Origin: an uncultured Alphaproteobacteria bacterium
GTDB lineage: Bacteria > Pseudomonadota > Alphaproteobacteria > RUG11792
Length of the DNA: 64,000 nucleotides
Assembly: GCA_944390585.1 (NCBI GenBank)
Contig: CALXQI010000015.1
Span: 1-64,000 of the forward strand
Direction: 5' to 3'
Positions 40,616 through 49,838 of this stretch are shown here, in pieces. Each line of letters begins with the position of its first letter. Position 1 is the stretch's first letter. The notes beneath the pieces were generated by a model. That model made no database searches and was not told the origin of the DNA. It saw nothing but the letters and a program-made list of their open reading frames with translations. The translations under genes were made by a program, and so were the position numbers.

Positions 40616-41149
40616 ATGTCTAGAGTTGGTAAGAAGCCTGTTAACATTGCAAACGGTATAGCATGTAGTATTGAAAAAAATGTTGTGGTGATGAAGAAAG
40701 AAAACGTGGAAGAAAAATACGTCGTGCCAGCTTGTCTATCTGTGACATGTGATGATAATCATGTTGTTGTTACCCCGCTGGATGGCGAAAGGACAACAAG
40801 AGCGCTATGGGGGACAACACAGCGTAATCTGCAGAATATTGCTAATGGGTTGAGCACTGGATTCAGTGTTGAATTAAAGATGGTTGGTGTTGGATATAGG
40901 GCATCTGTAAATGGCTCTGTGTTAACTATGCAGCTAGGATTTAGCCATGATGTTAATTACACAATTCCTGATGGTGTTAGCGTTAAATGCCCAGAACAAA
41001 CAACTATAGTTGTTAGCGGACGTAGCAGAAAGCAAGTTGGAGATGTTGTTGCGTATATAAGAAAGTTCCGCCGCCCAGAGCCGTATAAAGGTAAAGGTGT
41101 AATGAAAGTCAATGAACATGTTTACAGAAAGGAGGGTAAGAAGAAATAA
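40616..41149 (+). CDS. rplF: 50S ribosomal protein L6
   Basis: 177 residues from MSRVGKKPV; GGAGGG lies 7 bases upstream. RALWGTTQRNLQNI and PEPYKGKGV are conserved. Shares one base with rplR. Confidence 0.97.
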   Translation: MSRVGKKPVNIANGIACSIEKNVVVMKKENVEEKYVVPACLSVTCDDNHVVVTPLDGERTTRALWGTTQRNLQNIANGLSTGFSVELKMVGVGYRASVNGSVLTMQLGFSHDVNYTIPDGVSVKCPEQTTIVVSGRSRKQVGDVVAYIRKFRRPEPYKGKGVMKVNEHVYRKEGKKK

Positions 41150-41505
41150 TGAAAAGTAGTGTTTTGCTAAGAGAACGACGTAAAAATAGACAACGCTACA
41201 AGATGCGCGCTTGTTCTAAACCTAGGTTGGTTATATATCGTTCTAACAAAAATGTTTATGCTCAGATTATTGAAGCAAAGACTGGTAATGTGCTGTTTAG
41301 CGCTTCTAGCGTTTCTAGAGCAGGACGCAAGCTGAGCAATAAGGGATGGACTGTTGAAACAGCAGAAAAGATTGGCCAAGCTATTGGTAATAAGGCTGTT
41401 GCTGGCGGGATTACAGAGGTGGTTTTTGATAGATCTGGGTTTTTGTACCATGGACGTGTTAAGGCTATAGCGGATGGTGCTAGGGCTGCTGGTTTAGTTT
41501 TTTAG
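41149..41505 (+). CDS. rplR: 50S ribosomal protein L18
   Basis: 118 residues. KPRLVIYRSNKNVYAQII and FDRSGFLYHGRVKAIADGARAAGL. 5S rRNA binding. Confidence 0.96.
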   Translation: MKSSVLLRERRKNRQRYKMRACSKPRLVIYRSNKNVYAQIIEAKTGNVLFSASSVSRAGRKLSNKGWTVETAEKIGQAIGNKAVAGGITEVVFDRSGFLYHGRVKAIADGARAAGLVF

Positions 41506-41517
41506 AGGTGGTGTCGT

Positions 41518-42084
41518 ATGAATAAAACAACAGAAAGTGCAGAAAAACAGGAACAGCTGATTGAAAAGTTGGTAAGTGTAAGGCGTGTTGCCAAAGTTGT
41601 AAAAGGCGGAAAGAATATGCGTTTTTCTGCCTTAGTTGTTGTTGGAGATGGCAAGGGTAGAGCAGGGTATGGCACAGGTAAGGCCAGAGAAGTCCCAGAC
41701 GCTGTCAAAAAGGCAAGTGAAAAGGCGCGCAAAAACATGATACGCGTTTCTCTAAGAGAGGGCAGAACTATAAGACATGATGTTGAAATGCGCGTTGGTG
41801 CAGGTCGCGTCATTATGCGTAGCGCACCTACTGGTACTGGTGTTATAGCTGGTGGTCCAATGCGTGCTGTTTTTGAAGTAGTCGGTGTGCAGGATGTGGT
41901 GAGCAAGTCAATTGGGTCGAGAAACTACCATAATGTTATTAGGGCTACATTCAAGGCATTAAGTGCTTTGCGCCCACCAAAATATGTTGCTGGCAAGCTG
42001 GGTGTTCCGCTGCAAGAGATTTTGCAAAAGCGCTTTGGTGCGAAAATTGAAAACCGCAGTTCCGCTGCGCAGGATAGAGTGTAG
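41518..42084 (+). CDS. rpsE: 30S ribosomal protein S5
   Basis: 188 residues. RRVAKVVKGGKNMRFSALVVVGDGKGRAGYG and IRSAPTGTGVIAGGPMRAVFE-like core, with MRSAPTGTGV seen. C-terminal tail is longer than in E. coli (166). Confidence 0.97.
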   Translation: MNKTTESAEKQEQLIEKLVSVRRVAKVVKGGKNMRFSALVVVGDGKGRAGYGTGKAREVPDAVKKASEKARKNMIRVSLREGRTIRHDVEMRVGAGRVIMRSAPTGTGVIAGGPMRAVFEVVGVQDVVSKSIGSRNYHNVIRATFKALSALRPPKYVAGKLGVPLQEILQKRFGAKIENRSSAAQDRV

Positions 42085-42095
42085 GGAGGTGCAAA

Positions 42096-42281
42096 ATGGC
42101 AGAGAAAAAGATTATTGTACGTCAGATTGGCAGTTGCATTAGGCGTAATAAAAAACAGGGACTATACCTTAAATCACTTGGACTGGGCAAAATTGGCAGT
42201 AGCAAAGAATTGGTTATGGATAGGTCTGTAGAAAAATTGATTGAAAAGGTTTCTCATATTGTTGTTGTAGAGCAACGTTAA
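42096..42281 (+). CDS. rpmD: 50S ribosomal protein L30
   Basis: 61 residues: VRQIGSCIRRNKKQGLYLKSLGLGKIG. This is the last gene of the run. The usual next genes (rplO, secY, adk, rpsM, rpsK) are not here; a repeat spacer follows at once. Confidence 0.96.
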   Translation: MAEKKIIVRQIGSCIRRNKKQGLYLKSLGLGKIGSSKELVMDRSVEKLIEKVSHIVVVEQR

Positions 42282-42374
42282 TCCTGCCATGCCTGTGGTG
42301 TAGTACTAGATTTAGTTTTAATTATTTTTTGCATTGTAATTTTGCGGAATTGTGTGTTTGTTGTTGTATATAGG

Positions 42375-42740
42375 TAAGTCTAGTTTTTGTGTATAACTAA
42401 AGTTTTGTTATGTTTTATTGCAGCTCTGGAGTAGTCTAATTACTTTGTATTGTAGTATTTGATGGCGTCTTGTGATGTAAAAGTTGATTGATGAGTCTAG
42501 TTTTTGCGTATAATTAAAGTTTGGTTATGTTTTATTGCAGCTCTGGAGTATTCTAATTATTTTGTGTTGTAGTATTTTGTAGCGTCTTGTGATGTAAAAG
42601 TTGATTGATGAGTTTAGTTTTTGTGTATAACTGAGTTTTGTTATGTTTCATTGTAGTTCTGGAGTATTCTAATTACTTTGTATTGTATGGTGACGTCTTG
42701 TGATGTAAAAGTTGATTGATGAGTCTAGTTTTTGCGTACA
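42375..42740. repeat. Tandem repeat, 111-117 bp unit, three full copies plus a part
   Basis: AGTCTAGTTTTTG(T/C)GTATAA at about 42378, 42495, 42612 and 42723, each followed by GTTATGTTTTATTGCAG, CTCTGGAGTA and GCGTCTTGTGATGTAAAAG. Fills the spacer between convergent rpmD and the small lipoprotein gene. An 8 bp inverted repeat at 42881-42899 has no T run, so a terminator is doubtful. No gene in 42282-42942. Confidence 0.92.
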
Positions 42741-42942
42741 ATACATATTTGCAATATTTAGTGTAAATTTGTTGCGCATTTGTATGGTAGCAAAGTTTTT
42801 TGTCTACCAATGCTTTAACAACACATGCTTTGCCAAAATAAACTATACTTGGATAATTCTATGTGTCTTATATGTCACAGTGTTGATTAAAAATCAACAT
42901 CCTTATGTAATAAATACAAAACGCCAGACAACTACCTCAAGA

Positions 42943-43035
42943 CTAATGAAGACCACAATCAACAACAGGCCTCTCTGGCTCTCCTTCTTTACCACTACAT
43001 CCAACTAAAAAAAACGCCAACGACGCAATTACCAT
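42943..43035 (-). CDS. 30-residue lipoprotein, LptM-like
   Basis: Start MVIASLAFFLVGC at 43035, 13 bases after tRNA-Val. A short hydrophobic segment ends in a lipobox (LVGC), then GKEGEPERPVVDCGLH. The size and the GC...KxG.PE.P pattern resemble LptM (YifL), a tiny lipoprotein that helps LptD oxidation, but such a short match is uncertain. Confidence 0.5.
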   Translation of the reverse strand: MVIASLAFFLVGCSGKEGEPERPVVDCGLH

Positions 43036-43048
43036 AATAAAAAAGCGA

Positions 43049-43123
43049 TGGTGGGCGATGACGGATTCGAACCGCCGACCCTCTCGGTGTAAACGAGATG
43101 CTCTACCACTGAGCCAATCGCCC
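43049..43123 (-). tRNA. tRNA-Val (TAC)
   Basis: Acceptor GGGCGAT/ATCGCCC, anticodon loop TTTACAC (TAC), T arm GGCGG...CCGTC, encoded CCA. It lies 10 bp downstream of hup. Confidence 0.95.
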
Positions 43124-43133
43124 ATCCACATCA

Positions 43134-43406
43134 CTAGTTTACAGCATCGCGCAATTGTTTTCCAGGTTTAAATTTTGGAACAATGCGTTCTGGTATATTA
43201 ATTGTTTTTCCTGTTCTAGGATTTCTGCCGGATGTTGCCTTGCGTACAGCCGTTGCAAACGTTCCAAACCCTATCAAGCGGATTTCATCTTTATCAGACA
43301 ATGTTTTTTCAACAACTTCGCAAAATGCGTCGATAACTTTCTCAACATCAAATTTTTTCATTTGAGTTTTGTCAGCTATGCTAGCAATCAATTCTGTCTT
43401 ATTCAT
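43134..43406 (-). CDS. hup: DNA-binding protein HU
   Basis: 90 residues from [12 protein letters not shown], the family length. Dimeric nucleoid protein; the DNA-arm sequence [20 protein letters not shown] and [12 protein letters not shown] are present. Reads as HU rather than IHF. Upstream of tRNA-Val and the small lipoprotein on the same strand. Confidence 0.94.
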   Translation of the reverse strand: MNKTELIASIADKTQMKKFDVEKVIDAFCEVVEKTLSDKDEIRLIGFGTFATAVRKATSGRNPRTGKTINIPERIVPKFKPGKQLRDAVN

Positions 43407-43580
43407 AAAATACCGAATAGTAACCACGTCATCATGCTAGCTCATAAAATGATCATAAGTCAATATGTTGATAATTGTTTCAAGTATATTTTTTTGTGTT
43501 TTACGGTTGAAAAACCACGAAATTTTAAATTTTTGCCAAAATGGTGTAGACTTGCAAAGTATCTGGTTATTTATTGTAAT

Positions 43581-43865
43581 ATGGCAAGAGTTACCGTTGA
43601 AGATTGTTTGAGTGAAATTCCAAATAAATTTGAGCTTGTTTTAGTTGCTGCAAAGAGAGCACGTGATATTGAGCTGGGGGCAATACCTGCGATACCAAAG
43701 GATAACGATAAGCCAACAGTTATTGCTTTGCGCGAGATAGCTGATGAGGCTGTAAATATTAATGGGCTGATCTCTATGACGATAAATGCAGTTTCTGGAG
43801 CAAAAGACGATGAGAATTTTGAAAACGATGCAGAAGAAGAAAGTGATACAGAAGAAAACGTATAG
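43581..43865 (+). CDS. rpoZ: RNA polymerase omega subunit
   Basis: 94 residues from MARVTVEDC. Omega stabilises beta-prime: [18 protein letters not shown] and [16 protein letters not shown] match the family. The tail is acidic (EEESDTEEN). The upstream in-frame extension is not coding. The usual partner spoT is absent. Confidence 0.93.
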   Translation: MARVTVEDCLSEIPNKFELVLVAAKRARDIELGAIPAIPKDNDKPTVIALREIADEAVNINGLISMTINAVSGAKDDENFENDAEEESDTEENV

Positions 43866-43939
43866 AAAATATAAATTACTTATCAACAAACGTTTTGCAG
43901 TGTATGGATGCATGAATTGTATTGATAATTTATGGTAAA

Positions 43940-44225
43940 GTATGATAGAAGTCTTGGAAGTAATGCTAAAGAAAAAGCGTGTAGTCTATTTATTCTAAAG
44001 AGCAAATTTTAGTTTGGTTTTTAAGAAATAATGTCAAAGAAAAATACAGAATTGTGTTGATAATATTTCCTTTAACGGAAGTAATGATGAGTGTAAAGCG
44101 TGTAGCTTATTTGTGGTGTATAAAGGTTAGGTTTTATTGATAATGTCTATTTTAGAGCAAAAGACACAAAGAAGTGCATTTGTAATACTTGCTCTGTTGT
44201 AAAAAGTTTTGGAAGTAATACCAAG
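43940..44225. repeat. Degenerate tandem repeat, about 130 bp unit
   Basis: GGAAGTAAT followed by AAAGCGTGTAG(T/C)(T/C)TATTT occurs near 43950 and 44078, with a partial third copy near 44210. Low identity. Confidence 0.55.
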
Positions 44226-44254
44226 AACTACTTACCCCATACTATACTTTGCTC

Positions 44255-44725
44255 ATTTACATTTTTACTATATAAATTATACATTATATTTGTAAAATAT
44301 AATATACAACAGAATAACATTTTATCTTACAGAGGGTTACATAGAATTATAATAACTCACATCACTGTATGCTTATTCCAATTATACTTAGCTTTATTGT
44401 ATAAATCACACATTATACTTGTAAAAACATAATATATACTAGAATAACACTTAATCTTGTAAAAACTTACGCAAAATTACAACACCCCCCCACTGTATAC
44501 TTCATTATGTTTAGCTTTGCTATATAAATAGCACATTGTATTTAAAATATAGTATATATAAGAAACACTTAATCTTGCAAAGACTAACATAAAATTATAC
44601 TAGCTTACCCCCTTAGGCACTCCATCCAACTTATGCTTAGCTTGGCTATTAAGCTACATATTATATTTATAACAAAGCTTACACAAAACTATACTAACTT
44701 ATTTATAGCTTTTAAAAATCATGCT
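44255..44725. repeat. Tandem repeat, about 125 bp unit, four diverged copies
   Basis: Each copy has TATATAAAT, ACATTATA(C/T)TTGTAAA, ATAATATA, AACACTTAATCTTG and AAAATTA. A C7 run sits in one copy. No gene is seen in 43866-44821. Confidence 0.8.
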
Positions 44726-44821
44726 ATTATATAAATAATATATTTATATTTGCAAAAATAATAATGAGGCAAAAAAACAAATGTATGAGATAATGTTGCA
44801 GTGTTTGCATGATTTTTCTAC

Positions 44822-45688
44822 ATGAGCATCCCAAAACCATCGTGGTTACGCGTAAAATCATCAGCATCCTCTGGATTTGATGATACATTACGCGTTATTA
44901 GAAAACATAATGTCAAAACAATCTGTGAAGAAGGGAATTGCCCAAATATAGGAGAATGCTGGCAGCGTAGGACAGCTGCTTTTTCCATCATGGGAGATAC
45001 ATGTACAAGAAATTGTGCATTTTGCAATGTAAAATGTGGATTACCTGAAAAGCTAGATCAGAACGAGCCAAAATCCCTTGCACTGGCTGTAAAGGATCTT
45101 GGGCTGCAGTATGTAGTAATAACCTCTGTTGATAGAGATGATCTTAAAGATTGTGGAGCATCGCATTTTGCATCAGTTGTTTACACAATTAAATCAATGA
45201 TTCCACACATTATGGTAGAAATTTTGACACCTGATTTTCATGGAAATGAGGATTACATTAAAATTGTTGCAGATTCTTTGCCAGACGTTTTTGCGCACAA
45301 TGTTGATATTGTAAAAAGCTTGCACCAAAAAATAAAAAGGCCACCAGCAACATATGAATTGTCTCTTAATGTTTTAAAAACTATAAAAAAAATAAATCCT
45401 AAAATGATAACAAAATCAAGCATTATGGTTGGCCTTGGAGAAAGCAAAAATGACGTTATAGAAGCATTACAAGATATACGCGATGCTGGAGTAGATATTG
45501 TAACTATAGGTCAATATCTTCCTCCATCTAATGCACATGCTAGGCTTGTAAGGTATGTTACTCCCGATGAATTTGCACAATACGAGAAATTGGGATTAGA
45601 AATGGGGTTCCTCAATGTGTTTTCTGGAGCACTTGTCAGGTCATCATACATGGCAGACGTGCTATTTGCCAATAGAAGGATAACCTAG
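44822..45688 (+). CDS. lipA: Lipoyl synthase
   Basis: 288 residues. Radical-SAM enzyme that inserts two sulphurs into octanoyl groups of lipoate-dependent enzymes. Both clusters are complete: auxiliary C35, C40, C46 (CEEGNCPNIGEC); radical SAM C61, C65, C68 (CTRNCAFC); and the RSSY motif at 273-276 that supplies the Ser ligand. The last 14 or so codons are repeated downstream in the tandem array at 45640-46060. Confidence 0.96.
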   Translation: MSIPKPSWLRVKSSASSGFDDTLRVIRKHNVKTICEEGNCPNIGECWQRRTAAFSIMGDTCTRNCAFCNVKCGLPEKLDQNEPKSLALAVKDLGLQYVVITSVDRDDLKDCGASHFASVVYTIKSMIPHIMVEILTPDFHGNEDYIKIVADSLPDVFAHNVDIVKSLHQKIKRPPATYELSLNVLKTIKKINPKMITKSSIMVGLGESKNDVIEALQDIRDAGVDIVTIGQYLPPSNAHARLVRYVTPDEFAQYEKLGLEMGFLNVFSGALVRSSYMADVLFANRRIT

Positions 45689-46060
45689 TTTTATTCTTAT
45701 TTTATACAAAATTCACAGTTAATTGTATAATCAATATCGATAATATTTAACATAATTTCGTGATATTCTGCGTTTTATCATCATACACTGTAGAGGTGTT
45801 ATTTTCCAATAGAAAGATAGTCTAGTTTTGTTTTATACAAAATTCATCATTAATTGTATAATCAATATTGATAATATTTAACATAATCGTGATATTCTGC
45901 GTTTTATCATCGTACACGGCAGACGTGTTATTTGCCAATAGAAGGATAACCTAGTTTTATTCTTATCTTATACAAAATTCACCGTTAATTGTATAATCAA
46001 TATCGATAATATTTAACATAATTTTTATCGTAACATTTTGCGTTTTATCATCAATCTTAA
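45640..46060. repeat. Tandem repeat spanning the convergent lipA and tssE 3' ends, 129-137 bp unit, three copies
   Basis: Each unit holds the lipA 3' end (GCCAATAGAAGGATAACCTAG) and then the tssE 3' end (ACAAAATTCACCGTTAATTG on the plus strand). Copies start near 45645, 45782 and 45911. Unit ends lie in both coding sequences, so it arose by duplication across the junction of the two genes. Confidence 0.92.
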
Positions 46061-46334
46061 GGTCTGTAACTTGCATATCGGTGATCCTTTTATCGTGTTC
46101 CATCACAATTTTTCTCACAGCATTCATAAATTCATTTTTTGTGTCATCTCCTCCACCGTTTAACATCTGAATATCAGGAATACCAAAATCGTATGGAGTA
46201 GGCGTATCACTTCTTATTCTACACGACAACACAACACCAATCTCTTGCAACACAGAATCAATGTACTCTTTCTCATCACAATGTTTGGAACAACGATAAA
46301 TTTTTTCAAACAGCATGCGAGAATAAGTCTTCAT
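45963..46334 (-). CDS. tssE: TssE/gp25-like baseplate protein
   Basis: 123 residues. Matches the order of the T6SS TssE/gp25 family: YIDSVLQEIGVVLSCRI (family: VL..L..LLNTR), a loop with YDFGIPDIQMLN (family YGLPD), AVRKIVMEHDKRI (family I...EPRL) and an end strand pair (VTIKIMLNI, YTINGEF). TssE joins the sheath to the baseplate of contractile injectors. The ATG is one base after the lpxC stop, so it is coupled to lpxC. No other T6SS gene is adjacent. Assignment from pattern only. Confidence 0.7.
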   Translation of the reverse strand: MKTYSRMLFEKIYRCSKHCDEKEYIDSVLQEIGVVLSCRIRSDTPTPYDFGIPDIQMLNGGGDDTKNEFMNAVRKIVMEHDKRITDMQVTDLKIDDKTQNVTIKIMLNIIDIDYTINGEFCIR

Positions 46335-46335
46335 C

Positions 46336-47208
46336 TCACAACTTTTCCATAATCTTGCAAACCAGCTTATTATTTAACGCATGAGAAGTATTAACACATG
46401 TAAACTTTCCAACAATATCTATACCAGCCGTACACAAATCCCCTATTAAATCCAATATTTTATGCAAAACAAATGTATTTTTATCCAGTAGCGCTGTTTT
46501 CTTGATTCCCCCATTACCATCCTCTATCAGAATATCACCATCCTCACCAATTGCAATAGTATTTTGACATGATGTCCCTTTACACTTACCATATGCAAGT
46601 AATTTTTCATAATCAGAGTACAAGCCAAACGTTTTTGCTGAGTATAAATTTTCCATTGTTATACATTCATCAATGTTTTTTATTACAAAGTGCTTGCCTA
46701 CTCCTTCTACTTTTTCAATCATTGGGCTGTCAAATGTTATATCTATTTCTGCAACATCATTTGGAGTAACAACAATCCGTCCCTTGCCCAATTCCACAAC
46801 AATCTCATCTTTAATAAAAATAGTCTTAACTACTTCCTTTTGTTTAACCACTCCAACATTTTTAATTGCATCAACAAATTCTTTTGCAGCACCATCCATA
46901 ATTGGTACTTCTTCTCCAGAAATCTCAACAATAGCATTTGTTATACCAGTAATTCTAAATGCTGCTAATAAATGCTCAACTACAGCAACAGAAACACCAT
47001 GCTCATTTGTTAAAGTAGTGCATAACATTGTGTCAGAAACATTTTTGTAACTAGCAAGTATTAAATTATTTTTATCAATATCTGTTCTTATAAAAACAAT
47101 ACCTGTATTTTCATCAGCACGTTTTACTACAATCTCTGACTGCTTTCCGCTGTGAACACCAACTCCCAAAAAGCTAATACTATCAGCAACTGTACATTGA
47201 CTACGCAT
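46336..47208 (-). CDS. lpxC: UDP-3-O-acyl-N-acetylglucosamine deacetylase
   Basis: 290 residues, first committed step of lipid A synthesis, zinc dependent. VEHLLAA with His79, VLHKILDLIGD with His249 and Asp253 as the other ligands, and His276 in SHALNN. Alphaproteobacterial length. Operon with tssE. With lpxA, fabZ and waaA in this window it shows LPS is made. Confidence 0.95.
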   Translation of the reverse strand: MRSQCTVADSISFLGVGVHSGKQSEIVVKRADENTGIVFIRTDIDKNNLILASYKNVSDTMLCTTLTNEHGVSVAVVEHLLAAFRITGITNAIVEISGEEVPIMDGAAKEFVDAIKNVGVVKQKEVVKTIFIKDEIVVELGKGRIVVTPNDVAEIDITFDSPMIEKVEGVGKHFVIKNIDECITMENLYSAKTFGLYSDYEKLLAYGKCKGTSCQNTIAIGEDGDILIEDGNGGIKKTALLDKNTFVLHKILDLIGDLCTAGIDIVGKFTCVNTSHALNNKLVCKIMEKL

Positions 47209-47359
47209 TGCAGCACTAAAAAACTACACCTAGAAATTATATCATGAAAAACATTATCAGATACTAGCTTTTCAGTCTAAGAGCAAAGAACGTTACACAG
47301 TAATCGCACAAGTAAAACATACATAAAAACCTCACTACAAGCTGATCAATATTCAAAAC

Positions 47360-47578
47360 CTACTCATTATGCACTGCTTGTCTTAGCAAACTATCAATTT
47401 TTTTCAGCTGTTGGTTAAGTTTATCCAAAACTCTCTCGTATGATTTCCAAGTTGGATCTTCTTCCACAGTAGTGCACCTACGTTTCGATTTCAACTTTTT
47501 TCTATGGGTTTCTTTATAGCCTCTATCGTATTTTTTGTAGCGCTTACCTTTTTGCTTATATTTCTCTTCCCACTTCAT
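47360..47578 (-). CDS. Small basic protein of unknown family
   Basis: 72 residues from MKWEEKYKQKG (an ATG 9 bases upstream is possible). Extremely rich in Lys and Arg in its first half (KKLKSKRR), helical second half. No signal peptide. It begins 5-14 bases after the broken gene upstream, so it may be its translational partner. Confidence 0.5.
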   Translation of the reverse strand: MKWEEKYKQKGKRYKKYDRGYKETHRKKLKSKRRCTTVEEDPTWKSYERVLDKLNQQLKKIDSLLRQAVHNE

Positions 47579-47592
47579 CCTTTCCATTTTGT

Positions 47593-48186
47593 CTATATAC
47601 GCGACTTTATTTTTTTTCTAAGTTCATAATCTTCTATTAAAACCCTCCTTTCTTCCATAGCCATTTTCACTACTACATGTATCCTATGCAGCATGCGTTT
47701 CAAGCACGATATCTTGTCAACCGCTTTTGTTAAAACATTCTCAAATTCAACACCTACATATTCTTCAAACAATTCATCACATGTGTTCAAAAACTCTTCT
47801 ACAGCATCAACAACAGGAGCAATAGCTCTACTATAATAACCGCAATACTTGCGCACAACGCACTCCTCAAGAACAATATCATCCCACAAAACAGATATGC
47901 CAACATCAGTAAGTTCTTGCTTGTCCTGCTCTGTTAACCAGCGCGCAAAACTATAATCCCCTCTATTACTCCTGCTATGGTCTATATCAATGATAACCCT
48001 CCAACATTCATCACTTGGCAATCTTTCTTCAGCAACTCTCGCCCTTATCATTTCATCCACTTTGTTAAGTTTCTCCAAAAAAGCACTTACCCCCCCCCTC
48101 AACTATGCAGTGTCTTGCATCATCTCTGATGTATTGCCATCGCTACAGCATAACGCAGTAATCAACAATAATAAAGCTTTCTTCAT
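47593..48186 (-). pseudogene. Secreted protein interrupted by a TAG beside a G9 run
   Basis: From ATG 48186 a 27-codon frame encodes a signal peptide (MKKALLLLITALCC) and stops at TAG (48103-48105). The same frame reopens at once for 169 codons, helical with EECVVRKYCGYY and a charged end. Nine G on the coding strand (48090-48098) lie just after the stop. Probably one gene with a nonsense mutation; restart at the TTG after the stop would give a protein without signal peptide. Family unknown. Spacer 48187-48428 is empty. Confidence 0.5.
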
Positions 48187-48428
48187 TTTAGTTATAAAAA
48201 ATATTAACCACACATTATTACTCTGACACAACATTTTAACAGTGTCAATGTTATTTCTGTACCATCTCTGACTATTTAGCAGTTAACTTAAACACATTGC
48301 ATCAATCATCATCACTAGCATGTGTTAACACCTATTCCTTTTAACATAATGTAGCGTGCATGCATCCTATAATAATCAAATAGCGCAAATAACGCATACT
48401 TTTTATAATACGCACTTTATATTATTTA

Positions 48429-48995
48429 TTATGATAATTCTTGCAAACATTTAACTATTATTTCATCAATTGTCATTTCACTATTTGCAATCTTTTGTAC
48501 TGTTTTTAAAACTGCATTTTTTTGGTATCCAAGGCTCATTAGCCCCAAAACAGCATCATTAATTGTACTATTTGTATCTTTTACATCCTTAATTCTTACC
48601 AATGTTTGATCTTTTAACTCAAGCAAAATACGAGCAGCAGTCTTACTACCTATGCCACTTACACGACAAAGCGCTGCAGCATCTTGATTAATAACTGCCA
48701 TTGCTATCTCATCCCGTGTTAAGGTAGATAAAACGCCAAAAGCTGATTTAATTCCTATACCATGTACATTTAGCAGTGATGTAAATACATCCTTATCATC
48801 ATTATTTAAGAATCCACACAAAAACTGCTGCTCTTGTCTAAAAATGTGCATAATACTTAGCGAAATACGATCACATTCTTTAATTTTTGTTGCATCTTTA
48901 TCGGAAATATAGACAAAAAAACCAATACCGGAAACGTCAACAATTACACCACCATCGTGCAATGAGTCAACAATACCGGTAAGCTTTGCTATCAT
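48429..48995 (-). CDS. ruvA: Holliday junction branch migration protein RuvA
   Basis: 188 residues from MIAKLTG at 48995. Binds four-way junctions and loads RuvB. LLNVHGIGIKSAFGVLS and VSGIGSKTAARILLELK are the two HhH motifs; the C-terminal domain (TINDAVLGLMSLGYQ) is present. Its ATG overlaps the upstream stop by 4 bases. ruvB is not here. Confidence 0.95.
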   Translation of the reverse strand: MIAKLTGIVDSLHDGGVIVDVSGIGFFVYISDKDATKIKECDRISLSIMHIFRQEQQFLCGFLNNDDKDVFTSLLNVHGIGIKSAFGVLSTLTRDEIAMAVINQDAAALCRVSGIGSKTAARILLELKDQTLVRIKDVKDTNSTINDAVLGLMSLGYQKNAVLKTVQKIANSEMTIDEIIVKCLQELS

Positions 48996-49717
48996 TTTGC
49001 TCCACAATTACATGTACAATTAGTACAACAATTAAACTGATTTTTATTTGTAATTGTAAAACCAATACCAAAATCATCTTCCATTACATCAATTTCTACA
49101 CCATCAACAACAAGCTTATCCTCTTCTTCATAAAATATCCTAATTCCGTTTACACAATCCTCACACAGTCTTTCACTCTCATTTTCCATTTGATATGCAA
49201 GAGAATAATCAATGCCAGAGCATCCTCCACTAATCACAACAATTCTAATACCTATACAACCATCACCTTGAGATTTAATAAGATCAGTAACATGAGAAAC
49301 AGCTTTTTCTGAAATTTTAAACAGATGTTTTTTTGTTTTATTTTTTTTAGCAATATAATCATCAATTGCTGCAATAATAGCCTCTTTAGCAAGTACAGAA
49401 CAATGTCTTTTTATTTTTGTTAATTCCAATGAATCAGCAATATTATCATTTTCAATTAGCTTTGCCTCTTCCAGAGTACGTCCTTTAAGTAAACTACAAG
49501 TAAGCTCCATAGACGAAATTGCCGATACACATCCAAATACTTTATATTTTGCATCAATAATAATATCATCTTCATCAAACTTTATTTGCAACTTCATTAC
49601 ATCTCCACAAAGTGGAGATCCAACGATTCCAGAACCAACACTTGCATCACTATCATCAAGCTCTCCAATATTTTGAAGATTGTTATAATATGCAAGAGTC
49701 TTATCACTGTACTTCAT
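48992..49717 (-). CDS. IscU-IscA fusion protein for Fe-S cluster assembly
   Basis: 241 residues with two domains. Residues 1-126 are IscU with the cluster residues at the same numbers as in E. coli: Cys37, Cys63, His105, Cys106, plus Asp39 in CGDVMK. Residues 134-241 are an IscA/HesB A-type carrier (ISEKAV, SGGCSGIDYSL with Cys166, VDGVEIDVMEDDFGIGFTI) ending in a Cys-rich tail with five Cys between 230 and 238. The HscA-binding LPPVK of IscU is LTKIK here. It suggests scaffold and carrier work as one unit. Overlaps ruvA. Confidence 0.9.
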   Translation of the reverse strand: MKYSDKTLAYYNNLQNIGELDDSDASVGSGIVGSPLCGDVMKLQIKFDEDDIIIDAKYKVFGCVSAISSMELTCSLLKGRTLEEAKLIENDNIADSLELTKIKRHCSVLAKEAIIAAIDDYIAKKNKTKKHLFKISEKAVSHVTDLIKSQGDGCIGIRIVVISGGCSGIDYSLAYQMENESERLCEDCVNGIRIFYEEEDKLVVDGVEIDVMEDDFGIGFTITNKNQFNCCTNCTCNCGAK

Positions 49718-49838
49718 ATAAAATCCGCAATACCACCGTCATGAATCGTACCACATTCCAAGAATGTAAGCAAAATCCTATAGACATATAACACGCGTTT
49801 TGTTAATATTGCATGTATGGGCGATAGTTCTGATTACA

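Noticed and set aside
42881-42899. 8 bp inverted repeat as a terminator
   Set aside because: No T run follows on either strand.
43155-43580. Long N-terminal extension of rpoZ
   Set aside because: It is antisense to hup and lacks family match; the ATG at 43581 gives a normal omega subunit.
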